Part shown: positions 1 through 10,558 of the stretch, piece after piece
How the letters are laid out: every line of letters starts with the position of its first letter
How positions within the stretch are numbered: position 1 is the first letter of the stretch
Source of the DNA: Roseiarcus sp963813195
Lineage (GTDB): Bacteria; Pseudomonadota; Alphaproteobacteria; Rhizobiales; Beijerinckiaceae
DNA length: 64,000 bases
Assembly: GCA_963813195.1 (NCBI GenBank)
Contig: CAWEYC010000015.1
Span: 372,001 to 436,000 of the forward strand
Reading direction: 5' to 3'
The notes under the pieces: model-generated
The model's database searches: none
The model's input: only the letters and a program-made list of their open reading frames with translations
What the model was told of the DNA's origin: nothing
Made by a program: the position numbers and the translations under genes

Positions 1-752
1 GTGAACGCGTCCCCTTCATCGCTTATGGTTTGCTGCTGTGACTACGCCGGCCAATGCCCTGGCGCCGTTGAGGTGGGAGGGCGCGAAAATCCATCATGGC
101 TTGCGGCTGTGAGTGCTGATCGAAACGGGCCCCCCACCGATCCTGGTTACAACGTGCTCCGAAGTTGATGAATTCACAATTTTCGTGGGGTCCCGATCGG
201 CGCCGATCGGGACCCCACCGAGAGCAGATATTACGCCGAGATATCAAACGGTTGACCGCTGCACCGCCGGGGTCCCACCTTCGCGCTGAGTGACACAAGC
301 CGCGTCCTAGGCGAGGAACGCCGCTGCCTGCGAGATGTCGTCGGTCTGCAGCCAGCCGACCTTCAGACGACGGTGTGGCGGAACTGTCGCCTTGGCGCCA
401 CACCCGGCCGCGAATCGCTTGGGATTGAAGATCAGGGCTGATTTGGCGCGGGTTTTCCGCTAAGAGAGCGTCGCGACTCCGCGCGGTATCGGCTGGCGGA
501 GCCGTTTTTTGGCGTGAGCGAGAGGAGGCGGGTATGGAATCGATTCGACATATCCGAAACTTCCTTTGGCGCCCCTCCGAGCGTTTTGTGATGCGCTCGG
601 CTTACCCGGCGGCGTCCGACCTCCGTTGAGCCGCCCTCCGGTCCGACATCCGTAAAGCTCCGGGACGTCCGCCCTTTTCCATCCGCGTTTCGTCCCATCG
701 TTGACCTTCGTCGTCCCTTTCTCGGCGCGCGATCGCCATTGGACATCGCCTC
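1..752. other. Region without a supported gene
   Basis: No convincing gene is seen. A minus-strand frame of about 48 codons ends at 307-309 and reads like the C-terminus of a protein, but it has no start codon and an upstream stop, so it may be a relic. The region holds the 34-bp palindrome at 185-218. The ABC exporter promoter should lie in the last 150 bases, but no clear -35/-10 pair or strong ribosome binding site stands out. Confidence 0.4.
185..218. repeat. Perfect 34-bp palindrome
   Basis: Every base from 185 to 218 pairs with its mirror partner around the central GGCGCC; pairing fails at 184/219. A degenerate relative with two mismatched pairs lies at 44209-44238, beside transposase relics. 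It is not followed by a T-run, so it is not a typical intrinsic terminator. It may be the end of an unidentified insertion sequence. Confidence 0.8.
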
Positions 753-2585
753 ATGTTCCGTTTTTTCGAGACCCGCATAGATCCGTTCCGCGAGCACCCC
801 GACACGATGCCGCCTGCGTCGTTGATCGGTTATTACCTGCGCTTCTGCGGCCAGGTCTGGCCCTATTTCGTCACGCTGATGGCGATCGGCCTCATCGTGT
901 CGCTGATCGAGGTCGAAATCCTCCGCTTCGTCGGCGCGCTTGTCGACATCCTGCGCGTGACCAAGCCCGCCGATCTCTGGCGTGACCACGGGCGCGAGTT
1001 CATCGGCATGGGTCTGCTGGTGCTGTTCGGACGCCCGCTCGCCGCGCTGGTCCATGATCTCGCGGTGCAGCAGACGATTATGCCCGGCACGACCAACATG
1101 ATCCGGTGGCAGACGCATCGCTATGTGCTGCGGCAGTCGGTCGCCTATTTCGCCAACGATTTCGCCGGCCGGATCGCCTCGAACATCGTGCAGGCGGCGC
1201 CGGGCCTCACCGACTCGGTGGTGCAGATCATCGATGCGCTATGGTTCGTCGCAATCTTTGCGTTGAGCGCGCTGGTGATTTTCGTCGGCACGGATTGGCG
1301 GCTCGCGCTTCCGCTGGCGGTGTGGATCTGCGCTTACATCGCGACACTGAGTTTTTTCGTGCCGCGCATCCGGTTCCGTTCCGAGCAGCTTTCGCACGCC
1401 CGCGCGATCCTGACCGGCCGGATCGTCGACAGCTACGCCAATATCCAGACGGTGAAGCTGTTCGGCCACATCGACCGCGAGGACGATCACGCCCGCGAGG
1501 CGCTGGCGAACCATCATTCGCGGTTCCAGGCGCAGACGCGTCTCATCACGCTGCTGAATCTCACGGTGTCGAGCCTCAACAGCCTGCTGCTGACCTTGGT
1601 CGGAACGCTCGCTGTCTGGCTGTGGATGCGCGGATTGGTGACCGTCGGCGACATCGCAGTGGCGACGGGTCTGGCGATCCGGGTCGTGACCATGTCGAAC
1701 TGGGTGATGTGGACCTCGATTGGCATCTTCCAGAACGTCGGTCAGGTGCAGGAGGCGATCCGCACAGTCAGCGTACCGCGCGCGCTGGTCGATCGCCCCG
1801 ACGCCGCGACACTGATCGCGCCGCGCGGCGCGATCGCGTTCGAGCGCGTGCGCTTCCACTATGGCAAGCGCGCGGGCGTGTTCGACGATCTCTCGTTCAC
1901 GATCCAACCCGGCGAGAAGGTCGGGCTGGTGGGGCGTTCGGGCGCAGGCAAATCGACGCTGGTCAACCTACTGCTGCGGTTCCACGACGTCGAGGGCGGC
2001 CGCATCCTGATTGACGGCCAGGATGTCGCCCAGGCGTCGCAGGACAGCCTGCGGCGACGGATCGGCATGGTCACGCAGGACACCGCGCTGCTGCATCGCT
2101 CGATCGCCGAGAACATCCTCTATGGCCGCCCCGAAGCGAGCCGCGAGGAGATGATCCTGGCGGCGAGGCAGGCGCATGTCGAGGAATTCGCCCGCGATCT
2201 CGTCGATCCTGACGGGCGGAGCGGCTACGACACGATGGTTGGCGAGCGCGGCGTGAAGCTGTCGGGCGGGCAACGCCAGCAAATCGCGATCGCGCGCGTG
2301 CTGCTGAAGAACGCGCCGATCCTGGTGCTCGACGAGGCGACCTCGGCTCTGGATTCCGAGGTCGAGGCGGCGATCCAGGAGAGCTTTCAACCGCTGATGC
2401 GCGGCAAGACCGTGATCGCGATCGCGCATCGACTGTCCACCATCGCAGCGATGGACCGGCTGATCGTGCTGGAGGCCGGGCGCATCATCGAGATGGGCTC
2501 GTACCGCGAGTTGCTTGCGCGCGACGGCGTCTACGCGGCGCTGTGGCGACGGCAGTCGGGCGGGTTCCTGGTGGCGGCGGAGTGA
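753..2585 (+). CDS. ABC exporter, fused permease and ATPase
   Basis: A half-transporter of 610 residues. It probably works as a homodimer in the inner membrane and exports a lipid, drug or peptide; the substrate is unknown. Residues about 35-340 form the six-helix exporter domain. The ATPase domain follows, with Walker A GRSGAGKST near 394-402, the signature LSGGQRQ near 503-509, Walker B ILVLDEAT near 523-530 and the switch histidine in IAHRLS. All catalytic motifs look intact. No strong ribosome binding site precedes the ATG at 753; an in-frame ATG at 807 is an alternative start. It is not in an operon with the signalling genes downstream, which lie on the other strand. Confidence 0.93.
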   Translation: MFRFFETRIDPFREHPDTMPPASLIGYYLRFCGQVWPYFVTLMAIGLIVSLIEVEILRFVGALVDILRVTKPADLWRDHGREFIGMGLLVLFGRPLAALVHDLAVQQTIMPGTTNMIRWQTHRYVLRQSVAYFANDFAGRIASNIVQAAPGLTDSVVQIIDALWFVAIFALSALVIFVGTDWRLALPLAVWICAYIATLSFFVPRIRFRSEQLSHARAILTGRIVDSYANIQTVKLFGHIDREDDHAREALANHHSRFQAQTRLITLLNLTVSSLNSLLLTLVGTLAVWLWMRGLVTVGDIAVATGLAIRVVTMSNWVMWTSIGIFQNVGQVQEAIRTVSVPRALVDRPDAATLIAPRGAIAFERVRFHYGKRAGVFDDLSFTIQPGEKVGLVGRSGAGKSTLVNLLLRFHDVEGGRILIDGQDVAQASQDSLRRRIGMVTQDTALLHRSIAENILYGRPEASREEMILAARQAHVEEFARDLVDPDGRSGYDTMVGERGVKLSGGQRQQIAIARVLLKNAPILVLDEATSALDSEVEAAIQESFQPLMRGKTVIAIAHRLSTIAAMDRLIVLEAGRIIEMGSYRELLARDGVYAALWRRQSGGFLVAAE

Positions 2586-2922
2586 TCGCGTCCCCGCCAC
2601 TTTGGGGGCGAGGGCTCGCGCGAAGCGGGCCCGAGTCCCCCGGCGGCGGCCATTTTGATGGTCGCAGGTGCCAGCCGGACCAATTGGCTCACTTCTGAAA
2701 GTTGGACACGACGGTCAGGCGGCTTTGAGAGTTTCGGCCAAACCTTCGCGTTCGGCTTGGCCGCTCCGCGCCCGTTGCGGCCGGTCCCGGCCAATGCGGC
2801 CCTTCTCGAAAGCAGACGCGACGTAGGGGCGGCGGTTTCGGCGACTATGGATGCCACCAGTCATTCGACCGCGCAATGCCACCTCGTAAATCGTGGCGCT
2901 CCCACGAGCGCGGGAAATCGAA
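2586..2922. other. Intergenic region with imperfect hairpin
   Basis: Between two convergent genes. An imperfect GC-rich inverted repeat at about 2600-2640, GGGGGCGAGGGCTCGC paired loosely with a following segment, could end transcription of the ABC exporter, but there is no T-run. Nothing else is recognised. Confidence 0.35.
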
Positions 2923-3297
2923 TTAGGCAGCCTTCTTTGCGAGATGCCGTTCGATTTTTCCCATCAGCCGCTGATAGTCCACCGGCTTGGTGTCGAAATC
3001 CGCACAGCCGATTTCGACGCTGCGCCTGCGATCGGTTTCGAGCGCATGTGCCGTCAGAGCTATGATGGGGATCGACGCCGTGCGGCAGTCGGCCTTAATC
3101 AGTTGGGTGGCTTCCCAACCATCCATTACGCCCAAGGCGATGTCCATTAGGATGAGATCTGGGAGGTATTCGAGCGCGTTGCGAACGCCGCCAGGGCCAT
3201 CGACCGCGCAAACAACCTGATAGCCCGAACGCTGCAGCCGACGCTCAAGCATATCGCGATTGACTTCGTTGTCTTCAACAAGCAGGATTTTGGGCAT
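2923..3297 (-). CDS. Single-domain response regulator (CheY/DivK-like)
   Basis: A receiver domain alone, 124 residues, with no output domain. It begins MPKILLVEDN; the acidic pocket is E8/D9, the phospho-acceptor Asp is in LILMDIAL near residue 52, and the conserved Lys is in DTKPVD near 104. It likely takes phosphate from the kinase encoded 10 bases upstream and acts through protein contacts, as DivK- and CheY-type proteins do. A longer open frame upstream reads out of frame through the kinase gene, so the start is placed at the ATG ending at 3297. Confidence 0.9.
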   Translation of the reverse strand: MPKILLVEDNEVNRDMLERRLQRSGYQVVCAVDGPGGVRNALEYLPDLILMDIALGVMDGWEATQLIKADCRTASIPIIALTAHALETDRRRSVEIGCADFDTKPVDYQRLMGKIERHLAKKAA

Positions 3298-3307
3298 TTT
3301 CTGTCCG

Positions 3308-4717
3308 TTAGGCGGCTTGCGACAAGGCGGCGACGGGAGAAGCGGGGCTATTCGGTAGGCGGATCGTGAAGACGCTCCCCACCCCAAGTTTGCTTTCGAC
3401 GAGTAACTCGCCTTTGAGCAAATCGCAAAGGCGCTTGCTGAGGGGCAGGCCGAGCCCGGCCGAGCCGAATTTGCTCGTGGTCGCGTCGTCGCGTTCGGCG
3501 AAGGTCTCGAAGAGGCCGGGAATGCTTTCTGGCGCAATTCCACAGCCGGTGTCGCGCACCGATATCGAGAATTGCGAGTCGCGCGCCGCGTCGAGTGGTT
3601 CCGCGTCCACCAGGATCTCGATTGTGCCGGCCTTCGTGTAGCGAACGGCATTGTCGACTAGCGCGTTGACGATGCGTTCGAGTTTTGCAACGTCCGTGCG
3701 CACTTCGCCGCCCGCGGCAGACAACCGCCAGGAAATTGCAACCTCAGCGCTTTTACCGGCAGTGCTCCAACACGCCGAAAGATCGCCAATGAACTTTTCG
3801 AGATCTAGGGCTTCGACGAAAACGTCCATCTTGCCGGCCTCGATCTTTGATAGATCGAGAATGGCGTTGACGAGATGCAATAGGTGCCGGCCGGCGTGAT
3901 TGATGCGCCCGAGATCCGAATGGGCCATCGCTTGCTCGGTCGCATCAGTCTCTTCCAAGAGAATCTGGCTGTAGCCGATGACAGCGTTCAGCGGCGTGCG
4001 AAGCTCGTGGCTCATGCGCGCCAGGAAAGCCGCCTTCGCAACGCCCGCGCGTTCGGCCAGCAGCGCCGCCGCGCGCAGTTCAGCGCTAGTCGCCAGATGC
4101 TTGTTGACCTCAGCTTCGACTTCGGCCTGCGAAGCCAGTATCTTCGCGTAGAACAGCGACATCATCACCACGTAGGTCGACGCGCTTACGATCGAGATGA
4201 CTCCGATCCCCTGCAATTTCGGCAGAGCAATAATCTGCGGGAAAGTCTCGCCGATAAGATAAAACGTAGTAAATCCGCCAAGGCTCAAGCCGATCTGCAG
4301 AAGGATGATGACGCAGGTTCGCACGCTCGCGCCAAGATAGAAGAACGCAAGCAGCGGAACGGTCACCAGCCACGGCAGGAACGGTGACGACGCCCCACCA
4401 AAAAAATAGCAACCCCAGAGAATAGCGAACAGAAGGTTTTGGATCGATAGATGCGATAACAGAGCGTAACGGCCGGTATGTTTCAAAGCGAATGGAAACA
4501 CCCAGAAGCAGGTGATCGACACCGCGAGCACGAACAGCGGCGTTCCAGATTTCGGCTCAAGCCAAAACAGACAGGCCGGAATGACGTTGCCGAGGATAGG
4601 ACCGAACATGTGGCTGAAAAGAAACATACGCGCGCGAGTACGCATCTCGCGATCGGCAAGCAGGGTTGGCGGGATAAATCTATCGATAAAGCGATCGGCG
4701 TTAGCAATGAAGGACAT
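3308..4717 (-). CDS. Membrane histidine kinase
   Basis: A sensor kinase of 469 residues. The N-terminus (about 30-195) has roughly six hydrophobic segments and no recognised sensor domain. A short linker leads to the HisKA box SHELRTP with H237 and a HATPase_c domain with N box NALVDNAVRY, DTGCGI and GLGLPLS. It forms an operon with the response regulator 10 bases downstream. Its membrane domain is clearly related to that of the divergent kinase at 4972 (shared FxHxxGP and YFxGGxSSPFLPWL), so the two are ancient duplicates that read outward from a common intergenic region. Confidence 0.9.
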   Translation of the reverse strand: MSFIANADRFIDRFIPPTLLADREMRTRARMFLFSHMFGPILGNVIPACLFWLEPKSGTPLFVLAVSITCFWVFPFALKHTGRYALLSHLSIQNLLFAILWGCYFFGGASSPFLPWLVTVPLLAFFYLGASVRTCVIILLQIGLSLGGFTTFYLIGETFPQIIALPKLQGIGVISIVSASTYVVMMSLFYAKILASQAEVEAEVNKHLATSAELRAAALLAERAGVAKAAFLARMSHELRTPLNAVIGYSQILLEETDATEQAMAHSDLGRINHAGRHLLHLVNAILDLSKIEAGKMDVFVEALDLEKFIGDLSACWSTAGKSAEVAISWRLSAAGGEVRTDVAKLERIVNALVDNAVRYTKAGTIEILVDAEPLDAARDSQFSISVRDTGCGIAPESIPGLFETFAERDDATTSKFGSAGLGLPLSKRLCDLLKGELLVESKLGVGSVFTIRLPNSPASPVAALSQAA

Positions 4718-4971
4718 GGTTCAGCCTGCAGTTGTGCCACCCTTGCGTAACCTCAGGAACTTACTTTGGAGATAAATGACTTGGTGAATAAATCATTTTC
4801 TTCTCTGCCTCCGGACTTGGCTGATCCTCCGTAACGTATCAATAACCACACAACTCGGTGAGACAGCGAGACCGTCATGACGCAATCGATCGACGGCGAG
4901 ACAAAAGAGAAAATTAACTTCGCGACAGCAACGTGTCGCCTCCGAAGTTCCAAGTCACTAGGCGACGGACA

Positions 4972-6399
4972 ATGCTTCAGGCCACACTGCGGGTGATTGA
5001 CTGGTTCATTCCAGAGCGCGCCAGGCGCAGCAAATCTGACCTTGGCCGCGCGCGAACTTTCGTCTTCACTCATTTCGTCGGACCGGTGAGCGGCGCGACG
5101 ATTGTTCCATTTCTACTGTTGGCCGATCCGGATCCCGGCATGCTCATCGTGGTAATCGCCACAGGGATCTCACTCTTTCCGCTGCTGCCCTTCGTTTTGC
5201 GCGCGACCGGAGATCTGCGATTGGTCTCGGTTATCTCAGTCGAGACGCTTCTCGCCGTCACCCTATTCGGCGCCTATTTTTACGGTGGGGTGAGTTCGCC
5301 GTTTTTGCCGTGGCTGCTCATCGCCCTGGTCAACGGGTTATTCTATCTAAGCGATCGTCCGTTTCACGTTCTTGCAATTTTCTCGATCAATTTCGTCGCC
5401 TTTTTAGCGATCTGGTACGCGTTTGGAACGCTGCCCGAGCGCGTGCCCATGGAGCGCATGTCCCTCGTCGGACTCGCCTCGGTCGCAAGTGCAACGCTCT
5501 ATATGGCTTGGGTTGCGATCTACTATGGCATGTTGCTGACATCCGAGTCCGCGCTGCAGCGAGAGTTTCTCCGTCATCGCAACACCGCTGAGCGGTTGCG
5601 ACAGGCGAAGGACAAGGCCGAGAAAGCCAATCGGGACAAGTCGATCTTTCTCGCCAAAATGAGTCACGAATTGCGCACGCCGCTGAACGCTGTCATCGGT
5701 TACAGCGACATTCTGCTGGAAGAGTGCGATCCCTCGGATGCGCGGCGTCATCGAGAACTCGGACGCATCAATGCAGCGGGGAAGCATCTCCTATCTCTCG
5801 TCGCCGATGTGCTTGACATGTCAAAGATTGACAATAACGCGCTTCGGCTCAACGTCGATCGATTCGATGTGCAGCGTTTGATCGATGACGTCGTCGCAAC
5901 CTCGCAGCCGCTCATCGAGTGCCACGCCAACGAATTCATCGTCCGTGTCAATCCAAATATTGGTTCGATGCGCTCTGACGAGACCAAATTGCGGCAGGCC
6001 GTCCTCAACCTAGTCAGCAATGCAGCGAAGTTTACGCGGCGCGGCCTCGTCACGCTCTCTGCGCGTCGCTACCAGGCGGCGAGCTGCCACTGGATAGAAA
6101 TTGAGGTTCGCGACACCGGCATCGGGATCGACGAGGGCGATATGAAAACGCTTTTCCAGGACTATCGACAATTGCCCGCCGCAACGAATCGAGGTCGCGA
6201 GGGAACAGGGCTTGGTCTGGCGTTGAGCCAACGCCTCTGCGCGCTGATGGGCGGGGGCATATCGGTCGACAGCGAACTCGGCCATGGCGCTTCCTTCACG
6301 ATCCGCGTTCCCGCAGACGCTACAGTTCCCAACGCGGAAGCTTTCTCCGCAGACTCGAATCCCAAGGATCACGTCGTCGACGATCTGGCAGAAGCTTGA
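4972..6399 (+). CDS. Membrane histidine kinase, paralogue
   Basis: A sensor kinase of 475 residues from the ATG at 4972. A GTG at 4933 would add 13 residues, but MLQATLRVIDWFIP aligns with the start of the kinase at 4717, which favours 4972. Residues about 28-190 are a multi-helix membrane region sharing YFYGGVSSPFLPWL with its paralogue. H232 lies in SHELRTP; the HATPase region has NLVSNAAKFT, DTGIGI and GTGLGLALS. It is followed after 15 bases by a REC-GGDEF-EAL protein that is its likely partner. Confidence 0.9.
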   Translation: MLQATLRVIDWFIPERARRSKSDLGRARTFVFTHFVGPVSGATIVPFLLLADPDPGMLIVVIATGISLFPLLPFVLRATGDLRLVSVISVETLLAVTLFGAYFYGGVSSPFLPWLLIALVNGLFYLSDRPFHVLAIFSINFVAFLAIWYAFGTLPERVPMERMSLVGLASVASATLYMAWVAIYYGMLLTSESALQREFLRHRNTAERLRQAKDKAEKANRDKSIFLAKMSHELRTPLNAVIGYSDILLEECDPSDARRHRELGRINAAGKHLLSLVADVLDMSKIDNNALRLNVDRFDVQRLIDDVVATSQPLIECHANEFIVRVNPNIGSMRSDETKLRQAVLNLVSNAAKFTRRGLVTLSARRYQAASCHWIEIEVRDTGIGIDEGDMKTLFQDYRQLPAATNRGREGTGLGLALSQRLCALMGGGISVDSELGHGASFTIRVPADATVPNAEAFSADSNPKDHVVDDLAEA

Positions 6400-6414
6400 G
6401 AAAGAAAAAAGTCA

Positions 6415-8262
6415 ATGGGCATCGCGACGCAAGTCAAAAACGAGCTCGGCGCGGCAGGTTCGTTCGCCGACGTCGAGCCGGCGCCACGTCTGCTGATCGT
6501 TGACGATGTCGCCGACAACAGGGCTGTCCTTTCGCGGCAATTCGGCCGCCGCGGCTATGAGATCGTTGAGGCTGAAGATGGCGCACGAGCATTGCAATTG
6601 ATAGCAGAGCAGACCTTCGACGCCGTTCTGCTCGACGTGATGATGCCAGGTATTTACGGCACGGAAGTCCTACGACAAATCAGGACGCAGCACTCCGCCT
6701 CGATACTGCCAGTCATCATGGTGACCGCGAAGACCCAGCCCGAGGACATCGTTGAATCCTTGAAGCTCGGCGCCAACGACTACGTGACCAAACCGGTCGA
6801 ATTTTCGATCGCTCTGGCGCGTGTGGCGAACCAAGTGGCTCGACGGCGATCGGAGCTCGCGACCAACCGCGCGGCCTCTGAGCGAGACGATCAACTGAAA
6901 AAGGCGAACGCAGAAGTTCGCGAAGAAATCTCCCGCCGCACCGCGACGGAGAGCCGAATCGCTTATCTCGCTCATCACGACACGCTGACGGGTCTCGCCA
7001 ACAGGTTCAGTTTCGATCATGAGCTTCAAGGGGCTGCGCGCCGCGCGCAAGAAGAATATCTGCATTACTCAGTGTTGTTCATGGACCTCGACGGGTTCAA
7101 GAACGTCAATGACGCCCTCGGCCATTCGATCGGCGACGCCCTGCTGAGAGAGGTCGCGAGCCGCCTTCGCGACGCTTTGAGCGCCGATGATTTTGTCGCG
7201 CGATTCGGCGGCGACGAGTTTGCAATCCTGCATTTTTCCGGCGACATCGAAAATAGCGCGACGGCGCTTGCCAAGCGCCTTATCGAGGTCGTGAGCTCAT
7301 GCCAGATGGTCGACGGCCACCAGATCTTCATTAGCGCGAGTATTGGCATCGCCATCGCGCAAGAAAAAGTTGAACCAACTGCGCTGATGAAGCGGGCGGA
7401 TCTCGCGATGTACCGGGCAAAGGCCGGCGGCCGAGGCCATTTCCGGTTGTTTCATCCGGAAATGGATGCGGCCGCCCAGATGCGTCGTTCGCTTGAGCTG
7501 GATTTGCGCGGGGCAATCGCACGCGCCGAATTCGAGATATTTTATCAGCCGATCGTCAACCTCGAGCATAAGAGCCTTTCCGGTTTTGAGGCGTTGTTGC
7601 GATGGAGGCACCCTGAGCGCGGCTTCCTCTCACCCGACACATTTATCCCTTTGGCGGAAGAAACTGGATTGATTGTCCCGATCGGCGAGTGGGTGATCCG
7701 GCAGGCTTGCGCCGACGCCGTACGCTGGCCGTCAGCCCTCCGGGTCGCAGTCAATCTTTCGGCGGTTCAATTTCGAAACAGAAATCTGATTAGCTTGATT
7801 GTGAACGCACTTGCCACGACCGGCTTGCCAGCGTCGCGCCTCGAGTTGGAGATAACGGAGTCAGTGCTGCTTGGAACTAATTCACAGACCGTGGAAATGC
7901 TGCAACAGCTTCGCAAAATTGGCGTCGCCATTTCTCTCGACGACTTCGGCGCGGGCTATTCAGGTCTCGGATATCTGAGGTCGATTCAGTTCGACAAAGT
8001 GAAAATCGACAAGTCGTTTATCAATGAGATGGCGTCAAGAGGCGAGAGTTTGGCGATCATCCAAGCCGCTGTTGGGTTGGCTACAAGCCTTGGTATTTCT
8101 ACGACCGCCGAAGGCCTGGAGACCGAAGAGCAATTACACGAAGTCATTGTCGAGGGATGCATTGAAGGGCAAGGCTTCGTTTTCAGCCGGCCGTTGCCCG
8201 CAGGGCGCGTGCCGGAAATGATCGAGCGCGTCCGTCAACTTAAGCATCGGCTCGAAAGCTGA
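6415..8262 (+). CDS. Response regulator with GGDEF and EAL domains
   Basis: A 615-residue cyclic-di-GMP enzyme controlled by phosphorylation. The receiver domain (about 24-135) has phospho-acceptor D74 in VLLDVMMPG and Lys in VTKPVEF. A helical linker leads to a GGDEF domain with an intact GGDEF motif at 265-269 and no obvious RxxD inhibitory site just before it. The EAL domain has EAL at 392-394, ITESVLL, DDFGAGYS and KIDKSF, the usual metal and catalytic signatures. Both synthase and phosphodiesterase activity are therefore possible. It sits 15 bases behind the kinase gene, which suggests co-transcription and phosphate transfer. Confidence 0.93.
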   Translation: MGIATQVKNELGAAGSFADVEPAPRLLIVDDVADNRAVLSRQFGRRGYEIVEAEDGARALQLIAEQTFDAVLLDVMMPGIYGTEVLRQIRTQHSASILPVIMVTAKTQPEDIVESLKLGANDYVTKPVEFSIALARVANQVARRRSELATNRAASERDDQLKKANAEVREEISRRTATESRIAYLAHHDTLTGLANRFSFDHELQGAARRAQEEYLHYSVLFMDLDGFKNVNDALGHSIGDALLREVASRLRDALSADDFVARFGGDEFAILHFSGDIENSATALAKRLIEVVSSCQMVDGHQIFISASIGIAIAQEKVEPTALMKRADLAMYRAKAGGRGHFRLFHPEMDAAAQMRRSLELDLRGAIARAEFEIFYQPIVNLEHKSLSGFEALLRWRHPERGFLSPDTFIPLAEETGLIVPIGEWVIRQACADAVRWPSALRVAVNLSAVQFRNRNLISLIVNALATTGLPASRLELEITESVLLGTNSQTVEMLQQLRKIGVAISLDDFGAGYSGLGYLRSIQFDKVKIDKSFINEMASRGESLAIIQAAVGLATSLGISTTAEGLETEEQLHEVIVEGCIEGQGFVFSRPLPAGRVPEMIERVRQLKHRLES

Positions 8263-8871
8263 GGGTTGACCCTTCGCAGTTGAGGCTAGGGAAGAAGCTC
8301 TGCCGCAGCTGCCAAGTGAAGCGAGGTTCGTCGACGCGGCTCCTTCATATCAATCGCTTAAGCAACAACATTATCACCGTTGAAGGTTCGCACTCAGGGG
8401 TAGATTCCGCTTAAGCGGCGCCAGCAGCAATCTTTATCGTATTGTTAGTTCTATTCCGAGAGATGGCCCCCATTATAAACCGTTCACCATTTCATTTATC
8501 TCGGTGGTAACGTGCTGGAATCAAACGTAGCCGGCACATATAAGCGGACTACCCCATGTCTTTTCTTGCCGCAACGGACGAATTGATCGCCGGGTTTATT
8601 CAAGACGATTTGCTTTCTGGAAGGGCGCCCTCGACGCATGCGCGCGCACCGCTGACGCGCCAGAGCCAGACCGCGTTCTCGACGAAGTCATCTCCGGCGT
8701 CTGGGTGCGCTTGAGAGCGATCAGCGACGCTACGCTGATGTCCGTTGGACTGACGTCGAGTTTAGGCAGCGGATCACCCGAACCAAGTTGAAGAACGAGA
8801 GATCGCTCTCGACCGCAGCTCAGAGCGCGCCTTTCGACAATAGCAAGAAGCGAATACGGAAGGAGAGTGAA
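8263..8871. other. Intergenic region with possible degraded reading frame
   Basis: From an ATG at 8556 (MSFLAATDELIAGF) the reading looks protein-like but continues only by changing frame twice, ending with a stretch reading RYADVRWTDVEF in the frame of the next gene. This suggests a small decayed gene of unknown family. The first 290 bases contain nothing recognised. Confidence 0.3.
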
Positions 8872-10204
8872 ATGTTGAAGTCAGAGACGTCCGCCTTACC
8901 TCCCACGCTGACGGGGAGTTTGCGCGAATACAGAGTGGTCGACGGGGCAAACCTACTCTCGCGCGTGGACGGGTTTTATGCGTGGCAAGATGCGCGGCGC
9001 CGCGAAGGTTACTGGCCATACGGCCGTTCAACCGACAACGGGCCTAAGTCCGAGTGTGCGATCGCCGATGACGCGGGCATAAGGTCCCGTGGCGTAAACT
9101 TTGGCTCCCAGGATTATTTGAGCCTCTCAAATCATCAGGCGATCCGCGAGGCCGCGCATGAGGCCATTGACCGTTATGGCGTGCACAGCGCGGGGTCGCC
9201 GGCGTTCATGGGCAACACAGGTCATTCGATCGCCCTCGAAAAGAAGATATCCGAATTCCTTGGGATGGAACGCGTGGTCCTCTATCCGACGGGATACGCG
9301 GCCGGAGCCGGCGCCATCAAGGGCCTCGTGCGCTCGACGGACTACGTCGTGATGGATGCGCTCGCCCATGCGTGCCTGCAGGACGGCGCCGCGGCGGCGA
9401 CGAAAAATGTCTTTTTATTCCGTCATCTTGATACAGACGGCGCCCGTCGCTGGCTCGCGGAGATTCGAGCCAAGGACGCAAAGAACGGCATTCTCGTGGT
9501 GACCGAAGGCCTATTTTCCATGGATTCGGATACGCCCAATCTGATGGGTTTGCAGGAACTCTGCAACCAGTTCGACGCGACCCTCATGGTCGACGTCGCG
9601 CATGATCTCGGCTGTCTTGGCGAAGACGGCCGAGGCCACATCGGCATTCAGAATATGCTCGGCAAAATCGACATCGTGATGGGCAGCTTTTCGAAGACAT
9701 TCGCGACGAATGGCGGATTTGTCGCTTGCCCCTCGCGCAGCGTTCAACAATATCTGCGCTATTTCTCGACGCCCGGCACGTTTTCCAATGCTCTTTCGCC
9801 GATTTCAAGCCGCCGTCGCACTAAAGGCCTTTGAGATCGTCGACTCCGCCGAGGGACGGGAACTACGCAAGGCGCTGATGAACAATATCTTGGCGTTGCG
9901 CAACGGGTTGCTGGAGGCAGGCCTTGAGGTTTATGGCGACCCTTCGGCCATCGTCGGGGTCAAGATGGGCACCGAGGCAAGCGCCCGTCTGGTAAGCCGG
10001 CAATTGGTCGACCTAGGGCTCGTCGCCAATATGGTGGAATACCCCGCTGTTCCCAGAGGCGCGGCGCGTTTTCGCCTGCAGGTCATGGCCAATCACACCG
10101 CTCCCCAAATCCGGGCTGCCGTCGCTTGCATGAAAGCGGGTGTCCAAGCCGCTGCTCTTGAACTTGAGAAAATTCTTCAACCGAAACTGCGCGCGGTCGC
10201 GTAA
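8872..10204 (+). pseudogene. Alpha-oxoamine synthase family PLP enzyme, frameshifted
   Basis: The two frames together encode about 443 residues of a fold-type I PLP enzyme of the 5-aminolevulinate synthase, AONS and serine palmitoyltransferase family, which condenses an amino acid with an acyl-CoA. Signatures are the substrate loop NFGSQDYLSLS, HSAGSPAFMGNTG, the PLP-facing DVAHDLG and the Schiff-base lysine in GSFSKTFATNGG. The start at 8872 is chosen for the AAGGAG-type ribosome site just before it. The frame breaks near 9802, where one extra base separates SNALSP from FQAAVALKAFEIV. It may be a recent pseudogene or a sequencing error. The acyl-CoA and amino acid substrates cannot be told. 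Confidence 0.8.
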
Positions 10205-10552
10205 TCGCGAACTCCGCGCTGGACGGGAGACGCCAGCCGAACGAACGGGCTGCTTTGTGTCAAGCTCATCGTTCAATACAACGGCGTGCTACGACTGAAT
10301 GCGGCCGGCGATCGCCGAGGTCGTCCGTCCTTCGCCCGATCGCTCGTATGACCGGAGACTGGGTGAGGCGCTCTCGCCCGCCCGCGAACCGCTCGCCGTA
10401 TTGGAGGCCCTTAAGCGACAGATTCGGCAGCGATGCGTTCTCGGCCCAATATCGACAGGCGCCAGCGCCCCCCGGCGGCGCCATGGTGAAGCGCCACTGG
10501 ATCAGCCGCTTTGCCGAGCTGCCGCCCGCCTCCGAGCGCCGGTTGGCAGTGT
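10205..10552. other. Region without a supported gene
   Basis: This lies between the PLP enzyme and the left end of the first IS110 copy. Several overlapping open frames exist on both strands, but none shows a known motif, a ribosome site or a consistent codon pattern. Confidence 0.4.
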
Positions 10553-10558
10553 CATGTC

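Noticed and set aside
2923..3651. Long 242-codon version of the response regulator
   Set aside because: Its first 118 codons are out of frame through the kinase gene and unlike any protein; the receiver domain starts at 3297.
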